Source: Apiosordaria backusii
Taxonomy: Eukaryota; Ascomycota; Sordariomycetes; Sordariales; Lasiosphaeriaceae
NCBI GenBank assembly: GCA_030549205.1
Contig: JAUKTV010000010.1
Location: 434,001-498,000 of the forward strand
Direction of reading: 5' to 3'
DNA: 64,000 nucleotides
Shown here: in pieces, positions 23,534 to 34,399 of the stretch
Position numbering within the stretch: position 1 is the stretch's first letter
Layout: every line of letters starts with the position of its first letter
Position numbers and translations under genes: made by a program
The notes under the pieces: generated by a model
What the model was told of the DNA's origin: nothing
What the model saw: only the letters and a program-made list of their open reading frames with translations
Database searches by the model: none

Positions 23534-24288
23534 CCTCGAGCTGGGATGTTGTCGCAATGAAGAGCTGCTTGTCGAATCGTGTTCAGATGAAGAGGATTAT
23601 TGTCGCATGTCCGGATGAAAGAGTGCGGTCGCAAGTCGCAATTGGGAGAGGTGGTTGGGTGGAAGGGATGTCCCAGTGTCAAAGCACAGCGGAATGCGAC
23701 TCGCCACCAGATATCAAGGGTCGAATAGTCGAACAATAAAAGACAATTGAGGCGGCCAAACAGTTAAACAAACACGAAATTGAAGTCGAGAAAGCTCAAG
23801 TCTTCCAGAACTCGCAAATGTCTTGCAGGAATCGACTCGACTTGCGATCTCAGAAAGAGTGTGAGAAATTGTTAAATCAATCGCGTCGATGCACGCGACG
23901 GGCGATCCAAGCTAATCGATTTTTGGACGCCATGCCCATCAAAGAAGCAACGCGCCGTCACGTGCTTTTCCCAATGCGCTGTGGTGCCAAGATGGCCGTT
24001 CCCCCACATTCCTGCCTGAAATCCAAGGCTAAAACATGAAAACTGCCCCTCCTTGACTCAGAAAAAGAAAGTGCCCCGCATTGGACATAACTTTCTCGAT
24101 ACGCAGCTGCCAGCTTCAATCTTTGTATCTAGACACATACTCAGATCCCAATTCCCCGACCAACGGGTACACCAGCCAAGCTGTCTTTCCTCCGCCCTTC
24201 GTTTGCTGCTCTCCGAATCGCAATCCCTCTTTTCACCAGTAATCCAGCCTATTCCACCCGAATCACTTGGTTCTCCAACCCGCGCATC
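23534..24288. other. Divergent promoter region
   Basis: A 755-bp shared 5' region lies between the LSH-type and Arc1-type genes. It contains CACGTG at 23960-23965 and a CT-rich leader before the ATG at 24289. No gene is seen. Confidence 0.45.
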
Positions 24289-25515
24289 ATGGCCTACCTC
24301 GACTCCCAAAAGTACACCCCCGCCGAGGAGACCGAGATTCAATCCTGGCTCTCTAAAGCCGCCTCCGTCTCCCCCGATAACTCGGCCCTCCTGAACGAGA
24401 TCAACAACACCCTCGCTACCCGCACCACAGCCCTCGGCACCAAGCCCTCCAAAGCCGACATCGCCCTCTACGAGTCCTTCGCTCCCCTCGTCAAGTCCTG
24501 GACCCCCGAGCAGCGCACCGGCGAGCACGGCCACCCCAACATCGTTCGTCTTGTCGACTTTGTCCAAAACTCCCCATTCTTTGGCCTCGACGTCAAGGAC
24601 AAAGTCCAAGTCGACGTAGACGATATCCACTATGTCAAGCCCATCGTTGACGCCAAGGCCGAGAAGGAGAGGTTGAAGAAGGAGAAGGCTGCTGCTGCTG
24701 CCGCCGGCGCCGGTGGTAATGCTGCTACCGAGCAAAAGACCCTCGTCGACCGCACAAAGGAAGCCGCCCAAACCGTCGTTGAAAAGGCCGTCGAAGCCAA
24801 GGACGCCGTTGTCGAAGCCGTCACCGGTGAAGCCGCCGCCGCCGCCAAGCCCCAAAAGCAAAAGAAGGAAAAGAAGGAAAAGAAGGGCCGTGAACCCGCT
24901 CCCCCTCCTCCCCCTACCGTCTTGTCGCCTTGCCTGATCGATCTCCGCGTTGGACACATCCTCAAGGCGATCAAGCATCCCGAAGCCGACTCCCTCTACG
25001 TCTCCACCATCGCCATGGGCGACAAGCCCGGCACTGACGACACGACCGAAGTCGACGGGCAAATCTGCCGGACTGTCTGCTCCGGTTTGAACGGGTTGAT
25101 CCCGCTCGAAGAGATGCAAGGCCGCAAGGTGGTGGTGGTGTGCAACCTCAAGCCGGTGAAGATGAGGGGGATCAAGAGTTCGGCCATGGTTTTGGCTGCC
25201 TCGCCCAAGATCAAGGAAGGGGAGGTGGATGATCACAAGGGTCCGGTCGAGCTGGTCAATCCACCTGCTGATGCCAAGGCTGGCGAAAGGGTGTACTTTG
25301 AGGGGTGGGCGGGCGAGCCGGAGAAGGTGCTGAACCCGAAGAAGAAGGTTTGGGAGACTTTCCAGCCGGGGTTCACGACGACGAATGACTTGGAGGTGGC
25401 GTTTGATGCTGGGGTTGTGGAGGCGCTGGAGGGGAAGACCGGGCTGGGCAAGTTGGTGACGGAGAGCGGGGGGGTTTGCAAGGTCAAGAGCTTGACGGGG
25501 GCGCAGGTTAGGTAA
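24289..25515 (+). CDS. ARC1: tRNA-aminoacylation cofactor Arc1-type (EMAP-II/AIMP1 domain)
   Basis: A single exon encodes 408 residues. Residues 1-125 form a helical GST-like region that in yeast Arc1 binds methionyl- and glutamyl-tRNA synthetases. The middle (125-205) is Lys/Ala-rich (KEKKEKKGRE) and likely binds tRNA. From about residue 215 comes the EMAP-II OB-fold with DLRVGHILKAIKHPEADSLYVS, followed by RTVCSGLNGLI and NLKPVKMRGIKSSAMVLAAS, all family hallmarks. It therefore delivers tRNA to cytosolic synthetases. The coding strand changes sharply from C-rich (first 800 bp) to G-rich (last 400 bp). The gene converges on the small secreted-protein gene. Confidence 0.92.
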   Translation: MAYLDSQKYTPAEETEIQSWLSKAASVSPDNSALLNEINNTLATRTTALGTKPSKADIALYESFAPLVKSWTPEQRTGEHGHPNIVRLVDFVQNSPFFGLDVKDKVQVDVDDIHYVKPIVDAKAEKERLKKEKAAAAAAGAGGNAATEQKTLVDRTKEAAQTVVEKAVEAKDAVVEAVTGEAAAAAKPQKQKKEKKEKKGREPAPPPPPTVLSPCLIDLRVGHILKAIKHPEADSLYVSTIAMGDKPGTDDTTEVDGQICRTVCSGLNGLIPLEEMQGRKVVVVCNLKPVKMRGIKSSAMVLAASPKIKEGEVDDHKGPVELVNPPADAKAGERVYFEGWAGEPEKVLNPKKKVWETFQPGFTTTNDLEVAFDAGVVEALEGKTGLGKLVTESGGVCKVKSLTGAQVR

Positions 25516-25707
25516 ATCTTGGGTCTGGCGTCTGTCACTGTGTGGGAGAACATGAAGGGCTTGAAATAGAAAGTAGAGCAGGCTGTTTCCATATATTTTG
25601 CCTATGAAAAAGAAAGAAATGGCGATAAAAATAAAGAAGTAAAAACTATGAAATGTCCCCTTTTCACTCTCTTCCCTTGCCCATCTCACTCTTCCATTGT
25701 GTACCTT

Positions 25708-26224
25708 TTAGTTACCACCAACAGTCAAAATCGCCGTAGGAAAGACCGGCGTCTTGGTAGGCAGGCAACCGGTAGTGACAGTCTCGGTAATAGTAGGAAT
25801 GACACACCCCGTCACGCACTTGGGGCAGCGGGCGGTGACGGTCTCGGTCGAGGTCTTGGGGCAGCAGTCGTCGTGGCAGGGGACCTCCTTGGTCACGATC
25901 TTGATGTAGGCCGGGCAGGCGATTGGCTTCTCTGGTTCGGGGCACTTGGTGGCGCAGGCTTTGGGGGTGGTGGTGGTTGTGTGAGTGTAGCAGGAGGGTT
26001 TGGCGGAGCAGATGGTGGGTTTGGATGGGCCGCCGGGGAGGGTGATGACGGGGAGGGAGGCGGTTATGGCTGGGGGGGCGCCAGGGTTGAGGGTTAGGAC
26101 TGGGGCGGCGGGGATGGCGGATCTAAATGGGATTGTTAGTGGGATGGGGGGTAGGAAGTGGTTAAGGGGGCTGGGGAACATACACGACGCCGGCGAGGAG
26201 GGCGAGGACTACTGGGAGTTGCAT
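25708..26224 (-). CDS. Small Cys-rich secreted protein
   Basis: Two exons, 26224-26184 and 26122-25708, give 151 residues. The intron (donor GTATGT, acceptor TTTAG) lies inside the signal peptide. The N-terminus after splicing is MQLPVVLALLAGVVSAIPA, a clear signal peptide with a likely cut after the Ala-rich end. The mature part has 12 Cys in an even spread with Thr-rich patches (THTTTTTP; TETVTARCPKC; TETVTTGC). This looks like a cell-surface or effector-like protein with disulphides. No family is recognised. It lies close to the 3' end of the Arc1-type gene, convergently. Confidence 0.75.
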
Positions 26225-28278
26225 TTTGATGGTTTGGAAGTTGTGGGTGGCAGAGGTTGGGAGGGGGAACGACAAAGGCCAATACCTTTTCTTAACAGAG
26301 AGTGGACTGGGTTTGATGAAAGAGGATGAGTGACAAAATCCCGATATAGGGTCAGAACCTGGGGGCTTTATACTATTACGTGATTCTATTTTCTTCCTGG
26401 AGGGACCCTCACTTGACATCTGTGATCGACAATGTCATGCACTGTCAGAGGCAACCCCAGACATCCCAGAGAGGTAGAAGCAGAGAAACAGTAGCAGCGC
26501 ACAATACGACAACGACAAGTTCAGGGAAACGTTCCGGGGTTGGGCTTGACTTGGCACATCTTTCGGGCTTCTGCAGTCTGGTGATTTCTACAGAGAGATC
26601 GGAGCTAGAGATACAGGTAGAGAGGCCGGATACAACACAAGAAAGGGGTCCAAGACATAGTGGAGGGCTGCCTCCCTCCGATTCGGTGCATATGGTCAGA
26701 CAATTGACAAGTGGAGTGGGTGTTGTTAGGTCTCAGAACTAGGTTGAGTTTGTAGACATGAGCTGTGCCGAGGCTTCGAGTTATGATCACGATGCACTCA
26801 AGATTGGAAAATCTCCTCAGCCGTGATGTATTATTACGTTGTTCTCTTCGGTATCTCGAACCATGTCGAATCTCGAGAATATAAATGGGAATAATCTTAT
26901 GTCACGAGTCAAAACGTCCCTGCATTAAACCCCTTCTCAGCCACAACTTTTTTTCTCTCCTCTTGGTTGCGTTAATCTACACGTATATTAACTGAGTGCT
27001 ACCTTACCATGCCAGAAGTTAGGCGAGCGAGCAAGAGCAGAACCAGGGGCACATGTACTCGCGGACGTTGTTTCCAGGTTCAGGTCTCAGAGCCAAGACA
27101 GCGATGCCCGTTCAGGCAGACGCGGTAGGTATAAAGCCGTTATTTTCTTGGAAATCTTTGGCGTGGTCTGTCTCCTTCAACGTCTCTACAATACATTCCC
27201 GACCTTTGACTAACACCATGAAAAAGGGGGAAAAACGGTACGAGGAAAACGTTAGAAACACACAGACCTGATTTACCTATGGTACCTTATGTACATGACA
27301 GCCTGCGCGAAGTGGGAAACAGTCTATTTATGTTGGCTTGGGTTGCTGGAATTGTGGGCTGAAGAGGAGACTACAAGACTGCAACTGTGGTATCCTGTAT
27401 GTTTACAGACTTTTTGACGTTGCTTTTCTTTTGACTTGGAAACTGGGGAAGAGCCGATCACTCGGGCTCGGCATGGGGAGCCTCGGGATGGCCTTTCAAC
27501 ATCCTCCGCAACGGAAGCATTTTAGTTACTAATTGCGATGCCGTTGTCTGCCGACCGGGGTGTTGCTGTTGTCTTTCATCTCTCTTCTGCAAGCACACAG
27601 GTGTTATCACACCGACAATACACTCCCGTCGGTACTGGATCGCCGGTTCGGCGTCCTGGGCAATGAAACCGGCCCATCCATCATCCCATTCTTACTTTTC
27701 TTATTTTTTATTCATCGTCTGGTGTTCATGCCTCGGCCAAGCCTCTTGGACAAAGTCGGATTGACTCCTTGGAGGTGGACAGGTACCGGAGGGCTGCTTC
27801 CGATGAGGGCCATGCCGAGCAGACCAAGACAACCAACCACCTTCAAGCTGCTAGAAGAAGACGAGATGAGAGCAAGCAACCCATTACTTTTAGTTTCCAT
27901 ATCATACATGTTGTGTCTGTCCATCATCTACTCTAGTATACATTTATCAACCCAAGCCACAAGCCTCGCCTTGCCGGGGCAGTGAAGAGGAGCGTATAGT
28001 GTCTATGAACAAGTCTCCCCAAATTGCACAAATATTCTCATTTTTCCTCCCCTCTCATGCTCCCAAAAACTTCATCTAGAACGCCGCGCAAGATCCCAGA
28101 ATCCAAAACTGCAAATGCCAAACCACAAAACAGAACGCCGCCCGATGCGCATGACCCCAATGTGTATTTTCCTCCCACTTTCGCTGTCCTCCACTCGCTT
28201 ATAATCATGAGAAAAAGTATTTGCTATCCCGAAGCAATTGAATGTTGAATTCTCCCTTGGCCGGGATGTCGGGGAAGG
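26225..28278. other. Intergenic, 2 kb without a supported gene
   Basis: The frames here (for example 26380-26742, 27533-27985) lack conserved motifs, and several start only at TTG. The first few hundred bases upstream of 26224 are the likely promoter of the secreted-protein gene. The last few hundred are the 3' side of the mitochondrial RNA polymerase gene. Confidence 0.5.
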
Positions 28279-31200
28279 TCAGCGGAAGCCAGACCGAGGT
28301 TTTCGCTTGTGCCGTTGGAGGGGGGTGGTGCCCTTGGACTTTCTCGGCGCAAAGAGACTCGTATTGAACTTGGTCGACAGTTCTTCACCAGACCCCTCAG
28401 CTTGCTGTTCCCCCATTTCAACTGCCTCGTCCTCTGCCGGCTCGGCCTCACCGTCCACGTCGGCTTTTGATGTCTTGGCGGCCTCTGCGTCGTTCTCCTC
28501 CGCTTCAGCTTCCACCGCCTCGGCCGCGCCAATAATGGCATCCGAGGAACCCAGCGACTCAAGAATGCTAGCAGGCGTGACCATCTCCTCGCCCTTTATT
28601 CTCTCGGAGAGATGTTCCGACTTCAAAAGCCTTAGTCGCTCGACCTCGAGTAGCAATTCTTGTCGGGCTGTCATGCCCGACGCATACTTGCCCTTCCGCC
28701 AGCTCTCGATTGTCTTGCCGGCCGGCGAGGTCTTGATAACGGTGGCGAGGTACATGGAGTCGCGGAAGCGGGCCTCGAACTCCCGCTTCAGACGACCAAT
28801 GACGTTTTCTTCGTGAATTCGAATGAACGAGTCCCTGATAACGTGGCCCATGGTGTCCACGTCGGTTGCGTGCGTCCAAAACGAGTCGTGGACGGCCGCG
28901 AAGGTCAGGCCGCGATCATGAGACTCCAAAGCCGAGAGCATCATGTGGGTGGCGTCAAGAGAATGGATGAAATTGGGCGGGAAAGCCTGCAGCTGCTTGC
29001 GCCGGTTCACGGGATCTGATCGAGTCGTGTCCATAAGGGTGAGGTGTTGAAGACAGGTCGCGACCACGCGACTGGTGCTCGACCGGTATGGTTGAACAAC
29101 AGGCATCCGCAATGGGGTCGTCCAGACAAGCGTAGAGAGGAACTTTTCCTTGAGATCGTCGAGCGAAGAGGCGTCTTTGCCCAGTGTCAGCTTCTTCTTG
29201 CCCTCGATGGCAATCTGCGCGGGTGATCTCCTGGGGGCGCGCTTGCCAACGGGACTGTTACGAAGCGCGGCGGCCTCCACCGCATCCTCCTCCTCCTGAG
29301 CAATCCTCCTCAGCTGTTCTTGGCTCAGTGACTGGCACACACGGCCGCCGATTTCACCCAGCCAGGTCTGAATATCGTGGGCACCCTTGAACATGGTTGA
29401 CAAAGCATCAAACACCTTGGCAGTACAATACGATGCGAGGACGATGGGTTCAAAGCCAGTATCTGCCTCAAGAGTGGGATAGAGAGCATCCAGCTGCTTC
29501 AGGATCTGCTTCTTGGCACCACTCCGAGTGACTCCGTAAACATTCGTCATGACGGTCTGCTTCACCACCTTTCGAACGATCTTGCCTTGGAGGGCTATGG
29601 CCAAATCGAGTTTGTGCTCGTTGGCATCTTTGTCGATGGACTCTGTCACAATGTTGGCAACAGCCGAGTAGACGTCGGCCGGTCTCTCGCCGGGGATCAA
29701 GTTGACTTGCTCCGCTCCCCATGTGTCACCACCAAGAGCAGCATAGTGCTGAAGGCCGTTGCAGGTACCGTCTTGGTGCACCGGCAGGTGAGATACAAAC
29801 TCGGTAGGGTCCGGAAGCTCCAGGGCAGCAGCCAGCTCGAAACAGGTCGCGAGACACTGCCATGGATCCTCGGCCTCGAGCCACCAACGGCTGCCGCCCA
29901 ATGGATCTCGAACCGTGTCCAGAATGTTGTCGCGATTTTTATCGCCAAATTCCTCGCGCTCCGATAAGCTCGCCTTGTCGAAACCATACACATTGGCAAG
30001 ATGGATCTTGAGCCACCGTAGCCCCTTCGCTCCCAGCTTCTTTCCTTCGGCAAACCAGAGCAAACCACGCATGTGATCAGCACCCATGTGGTTCAAGTAG
30101 GTCGGAACTGGGTACGCGCGGCCGCGGAAGTCGAGGTTGTGAGGAAAGTAGAAAGTTTGGTCCCGGAAAGCCCGTGCGATCTCCATCTGAAAGTTCATAA
30201 AGCACCGCTGCGAATGCAAGCCACCCTTTTCGTTTTCGACAGCTTTGACGGCCTTCAGCCAGACACGTCTGGCCACAGGGTCATCCACCGACTCGGGTTC
30301 TGGCGGCATAGGGATATCGGGATTGACAGGTGGGATATTGGCGACCTCTTGTCCGCTGTTCCACGCTTCGAGCATGACGTTGAAAACATTGCGGTTGATC
30401 CTCCACGCAGTTTTGCCCAGAACATCAAGCCCCTTCATCATCTGCTCCATGTCCCCCCTCTCGATGGCGGCCTCGATGTAAATCTGCTGATCCTTCTCCT
30501 GCGCCTTGGCTCGAACGACCGATGTGGGATACTCAAGGAACCCGCCCTTCTCCCACTTGCTCCAGGGTTCTGGTTCCACCACCATGGGCAGGTGGCGGGC
30601 AAGAACCTCGCCTCTGGGTTCCTGCTTCATGATCTCGACCAGAGCGCGATTCGGTATGATCACGCCGATCTTCTTGCCCCTTTTCAGCTGGCTGCCGTGA
30701 GAGAAGGCTGGCTGGAGCTGCGAGACGAGCTCCTTGGTTTCCGGGTGCTCTTTTACGACTTTGACCGTGGCTGTGTCCAAAAAGGCGCCGAGCAGCAGAG
30801 CACCGAATTTTGTCTTGATTGTTATTGGCCACTTTGGCTCCAAAATCGGCAACGGCAGGTCAGATGTGAGCTCCTTCTCGGGGCCAGTCGTCGCGGTCTT
30901 TCCCTTTCCTCCCTTAGTGGTCCCATAGTAATCGCGCGCTCTGGCTACCTTCAAGAGGGTCTTGGCCTTCTGCTCCCGAAGCTTTGAGGACCTGATTGCT
31001 TCCTTTGGGATGCTTTGGGTTATCTTGAAGACACGAATGTCCTCTTCGGCACTGCTTGCAAGGTGGTGTACGATACGGGCAAGAGGGACGCCTCTGTCGA
31101 CACCAAATGCGGAAACCAGGCTGAGCAAGGAAAGAATGGTGACGGCAGCGAGGCGTTCAGGGGTCGATTGTAGCAAATACGGCGTCAACTGGCATCGGAC

Positions 31201-32459
31201 CAGGTCGTCGCTTGTTTTCTTTTCTCTTCTCTCGGCCTCGACCGCCAATTTGGTCTCTTGGGCAATTCTGCGCTGCAAGTCCATGTGCCATTCATAAAGC
31301 CTGGCGTTGAGACTAGGACTTGACACGCTGAGACCCATCTCGCTCATCGACTGGCTTTCCTCGCGCCAACGATCGACGGCAGCATCCACGGTGTCCTTTT
31401 CCAAGCGGGATTGGATCTCTCGGCGTTCCGCCAGAGAAAGATTGGCAATATCTCGGCCATCAGGAATCTGGGTGAAGAGAGAAATGGTTTTTTTCAGCGA
31501 TGTGAGACCAAGACCTTTCTGCGTCGTGGCGAGAACCTCGGGTGGAATGTTCGATTTCGGGGCAGGAGCTGGTTCAGCATCGCCAAAGAATTGAGCGGTG
31601 TTGTCGGGGGGCTGTCGAGGGTGTTCGGTGCTGCTTCGGGCTCCGCCGCTTGTGTTTGGGACATGGTGTAAATATAGGCAGGGCTGATTTGGGCTATCTT
31701 GGCTAGATCGTCGGCCGAGAGAACATCTCCCAGGTCGATGGTGGTGTTTTGGGGCAGCAGGCTCATATAGCGATCCACCCGGGATTTCAACTTTGCGCCC
31801 TTGGAGCAGAGCAGAGACAGCTTCAGCATGTAACCGATGGTTTCGCTCCGTACCGGCAGCCTTCGGTGGATGTTGAGCTCGTAAAGCTTGAAAACGTCGT
31901 CTGAGGTGTCCTTTTGTTCCCCTCCCATCTCCATCCGCGCAATCCGGGCGCGCAGGTAGGTGTGGTAGATTTGTAACATTTCAAGTGGCTTGAGACCGCC
32001 CATGTCGGCGATGCGCCTTATCACCATCACAGACCGCTCTAGTCTCCCGACTTTGATGCAGGCATCAAACAGAGACAGAAGCTCAAGGTGATCTCCCGGT
32101 ATGCCCTGTTGGTTGACACGGCCTCGCGCGGGGAGTGGTTGCTCGTCAGGGATCTGGATTGTGCTTGCGACATCAATCGGCCGCAGCTGGTAGACCGGGG
32201 GGATGTTTTCGAGAGAAACACCGTCGATTCTCACATCGCTGACGGCCGTGGCTAGATTTCTTTCAAATCCTACCAGAGCACGGTAGGCCTTTTTGGTGCC
32301 GGGTCTCGATTCGGGGGCGGTATTAAGGAAGCGTTGCCCCTCGATGAGCGGACGACTTGAGCTGGGGATCAAACATCTTGGAGGGTTTCGTAGCGAGCTC
32401 GACGTGAGGAGATTTCGTACGGGAAGGGTACGCCGGGTAGCGCCCGATCGGACAAGCAT
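28279..32459 (-). CDS. RPO41: Mitochondrial DNA-directed RNA polymerase (Rpo41/CYT-5), frame broken by one base
   Basis: The gene starts at the ATG at 32459. The first frame encodes about 283 residues (mitochondrial targeting sequence MLVRSGATRRTLPVR, then PPR-like helices), after which the reading frame must move by one base near 31606-31611, where the plus strand has six Gs. From there a single frame runs to 28279, for a total of about 1390 residues, close to the Neurospora length as I recall it. Catalytic T7-like motifs are intact: NLDFRGRAYPVPTYLNH, the QDGTCNGLQHYAALGGD palm motif, TVMTNVYGVTRSGAKKQI of the finger helix and AVHDSFWTHA with the second catalytic Asp. It transcribes the mitochondrial genome. 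Because the gene is essential, the frame break is more likely a lost G in the sequence than a mutation, although an unseen intron cannot be excluded. Confidence 0.9.
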
Positions 32460-32799
32460 GGTGAATAGACCTCGCGGTCCTCTTGGAACTTGAGACCTGG
32501 CGGCCGTGGGTGATGTGGCTGAGGTGGAAGAGAATGCTTGTCCTCGGGCAGAGAGGAGTGCGCAATCCGCAGGGAAAGCGAATCAGTTCATTAAACAAGA
32601 ATATAGGGGCCCTGTAACACAAACGAAGGGCCGGATAGTGCAACAGGCCAGTCGAAAGAAAGTTGCCGGCGTCGTCTGTCAATAGGGAAGAAAAAAAGAC
32701 AGAGTGATAAGTGATGATCGCCTCAAACTGATAACGGCCACAGCCAAAATTTTGCCATTTGCATTTGCGCGCTGCCCGCAGAACGGGGCGTGGGGAGCC

Positions 32800-32969
32800 A
32801 TTGGCGTCGCTTCTCGAAAAAAAAGTTTTAACGGTTTGATTGGTCAGCGGCAGAGCTATCCCCGCCAATCCCCACCATTCCCTTTGGCGTCCCTCGGCCT
32901 CTGAGCCAATCCGAGACATGCATTCCAGACTCTGGTGTGGGGCCGGACCAACCTTGGGACTTCCATTGG
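32800..32969. promoter_or_regulatory. Cluster of five CCAAT/ATTGG boxes in a divergent mitochondrial-gene promoter
   Basis: The 599-bp region between the starts of the RNA polymerase (32459, minus) and Atp25 (33059, plus) genes has ATTGG at 32800-32804, 32839-32843 and 32965-32969 and CCAAT at 32865-32869 and 32906-32910. All lie within 170 bp. CCAAT is bound by the Hap2/3/5 (HAP/CBC) complex, a known activator of respiratory genes in yeast and of many genes in filamentous fungi. The link to these two genes is inference. Confidence 0.5.
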
Positions 32970-33058
32970 GGGCGACTCTTGAAAACATTCGCCGTTGCTC
33001 GAAATACCGGGCATCGAGTCTGACCCCTCTGTACCAAACACCACAATTCACAGCAATC

Positions 33059-34117
33059 ATGGCCGGACCATCTATTTCAGGAGCTGCCCGCTGCTCGGTC
33101 TGCGCTCGGTCTGTCCTCCGGCATTTTATTGGCACCATTGCAGAAACCAGGCCACCTCAGGCAGCGATTCGACCACGACGATTTGGAGTCCCAGCCGTTG
33201 GTCCAAGATATGCATCTTTTCAAGCGTCCCCGCGATTGATGAGAGGCCCCGCCATAGAGGAAACGTCTTCATCAGAATCCAGTAGCACCAACGCCGTCAG
33301 CACTACTACCAGCAGCGAGCCTTCAGACGTACCATGGTATCTCCAGGTTGAACCGCCAAGACACCCAACCCTGATGCATGAGCCGCCACCATTGCCCGAC
33401 ATCCCCGAGGACTCGCCCAAAGTCATGGAGCCTCTCCTCAAGTTCATCTCGGAAGAATTGGGCCTGGATGATTTGTCATTAGTCGACCTGCGCAATAGGG
33501 ATCCACCCGCGGCGATAGGCCAAGACGTGATTATGCTCGTCGGCACAGCCCGCAGTGAGCGGCATCTTCACGTATCTGCGGATCGCTTGGTTCGATGGCT
33601 ACGAGGCCGTGGAATTGGGGCGGATGCCGATGGTCTGTTGGGTAGAAATGAGCTGAAGATCAAGTTGCGACGTATTGCTCGCAAGGCGAAGATGCTGGGA
33701 ACGTCGAGAAGTGCTCGTGCCGGTGATGACGGCATCAGCACCGGCTGGATCTGCGTCAACCTCGGGAATGTCGGTGGATCGAGGAAGGAAGTTCAGATGG
33801 TGGATGAGGAGGGGAGGTCCATGGGCTTTGGCGTGCCCCAAATGGGCACCTCCGTCATTATTCAACTGTTGACCGAGGCCAGGCGGCAAGAGTTGGACCT
33901 GGAAAAGCTTTGGGACGAACTGGGCAGGGAGGCTGCTGAAAGCTACGATCGACCACCGCCAGTCAGACGGGACTTTAAGGGCTACCATGCGTATGCTGGT
34001 CGGCGCAGGTCTGAGTACCCCCGTCCCCGCCGTGTTCGCGAGTTCTCTACCTCTGCGCTGTCTCAGGGGACAATAGGGGTTCTTGCGATCGGCGCCTTCA
34101 CAAGCAACAGCCAATGA
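33059..34117 (+). CDS. ATP25: Atp25-type mitochondrial protein, RsfS domain
   Basis: A single exon encodes 352 residues. The N-terminus is basic and Ser/Arg-rich, as for mitochondrial import. An RsfS (DUF143, ribosomal silencing factor) domain spans about 165-290 with QDVIMLVGTARSERHLHVSADRLVRWL and ISTGWICVNLGNV. In yeast, Atp25 has an RsfS-like N-half and a C-terminal half that stabilizes the Oli1 (ATP9) mRNA; together they total about 600 residues. Here the frame stops after about 60 residues past the domain, and nothing resembling the C-half follows, so this is a short form. Its likely role is at the mitochondrial ribosome. It is divergent from the mitochondrial RNA polymerase gene. Confidence 0.8.
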   Translation: MAGPSISGAARCSVCARSVLRHFIGTIAETRPPQAAIRPRRFGVPAVGPRYASFQASPRLMRGPAIEETSSSESSSTNAVSTTTSSEPSDVPWYLQVEPPRHPTLMHEPPPLPDIPEDSPKVMEPLLKFISEELGLDDLSLVDLRNRDPPAAIGQDVIMLVGTARSERHLHVSADRLVRWLRGRGIGADADGLLGRNELKIKLRRIARKAKMLGTSRSARAGDDGISTGWICVNLGNVGGSRKEVQMVDEEGRSMGFGVPQMGTSVIIQLLTEARRQELDLEKLWDELGREAAESYDRPPPVRRDFKGYHAYAGRRRSEYPRPRRVREFSTSALSQGTIGVLAIGAFTSNSQ

Positions 34118-34399
34118 AGGAGGCTTCTCTGGCTAAGGCAAGTACGAAACGGCATGACTTGTACAACACTGTATTTTCCCTGGGCTTAGGGCATCTTGGC
34201 TTCGAGCATTCATTTGCCTGCGACCTGTGCAGCTGGCATGTGTACCATACCTATCATAGCATTTTTGGAGTAAAGGAAGCACAATCGTATAAGATCTTTC
34301 GAATATACATGCAGCTCGGCCTATATGAACCATATTTCTTCCTGATTCACCACAACGCAAACTCCCGCCATGAAATATCGAACAATTATGACGTCTGTC

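Noticed and set aside
24058..25689. 543-codon frame on the strand opposite the Arc1-type gene
   Set aside because: It is an antisense shadow of a confident gene and has Leu/Gly/Asp composition expected from the complement.
27533..27985. 150-codon frame with hydrophobic patches
   Set aside because: It opens at TTG, has no plausible ATG context and matches no family.
30073..30987. 304-codon plus-strand frame inside the mitochondrial RNA polymerase gene
   Set aside because: It is antisense to conserved polymerase motifs and has no motif of its own.
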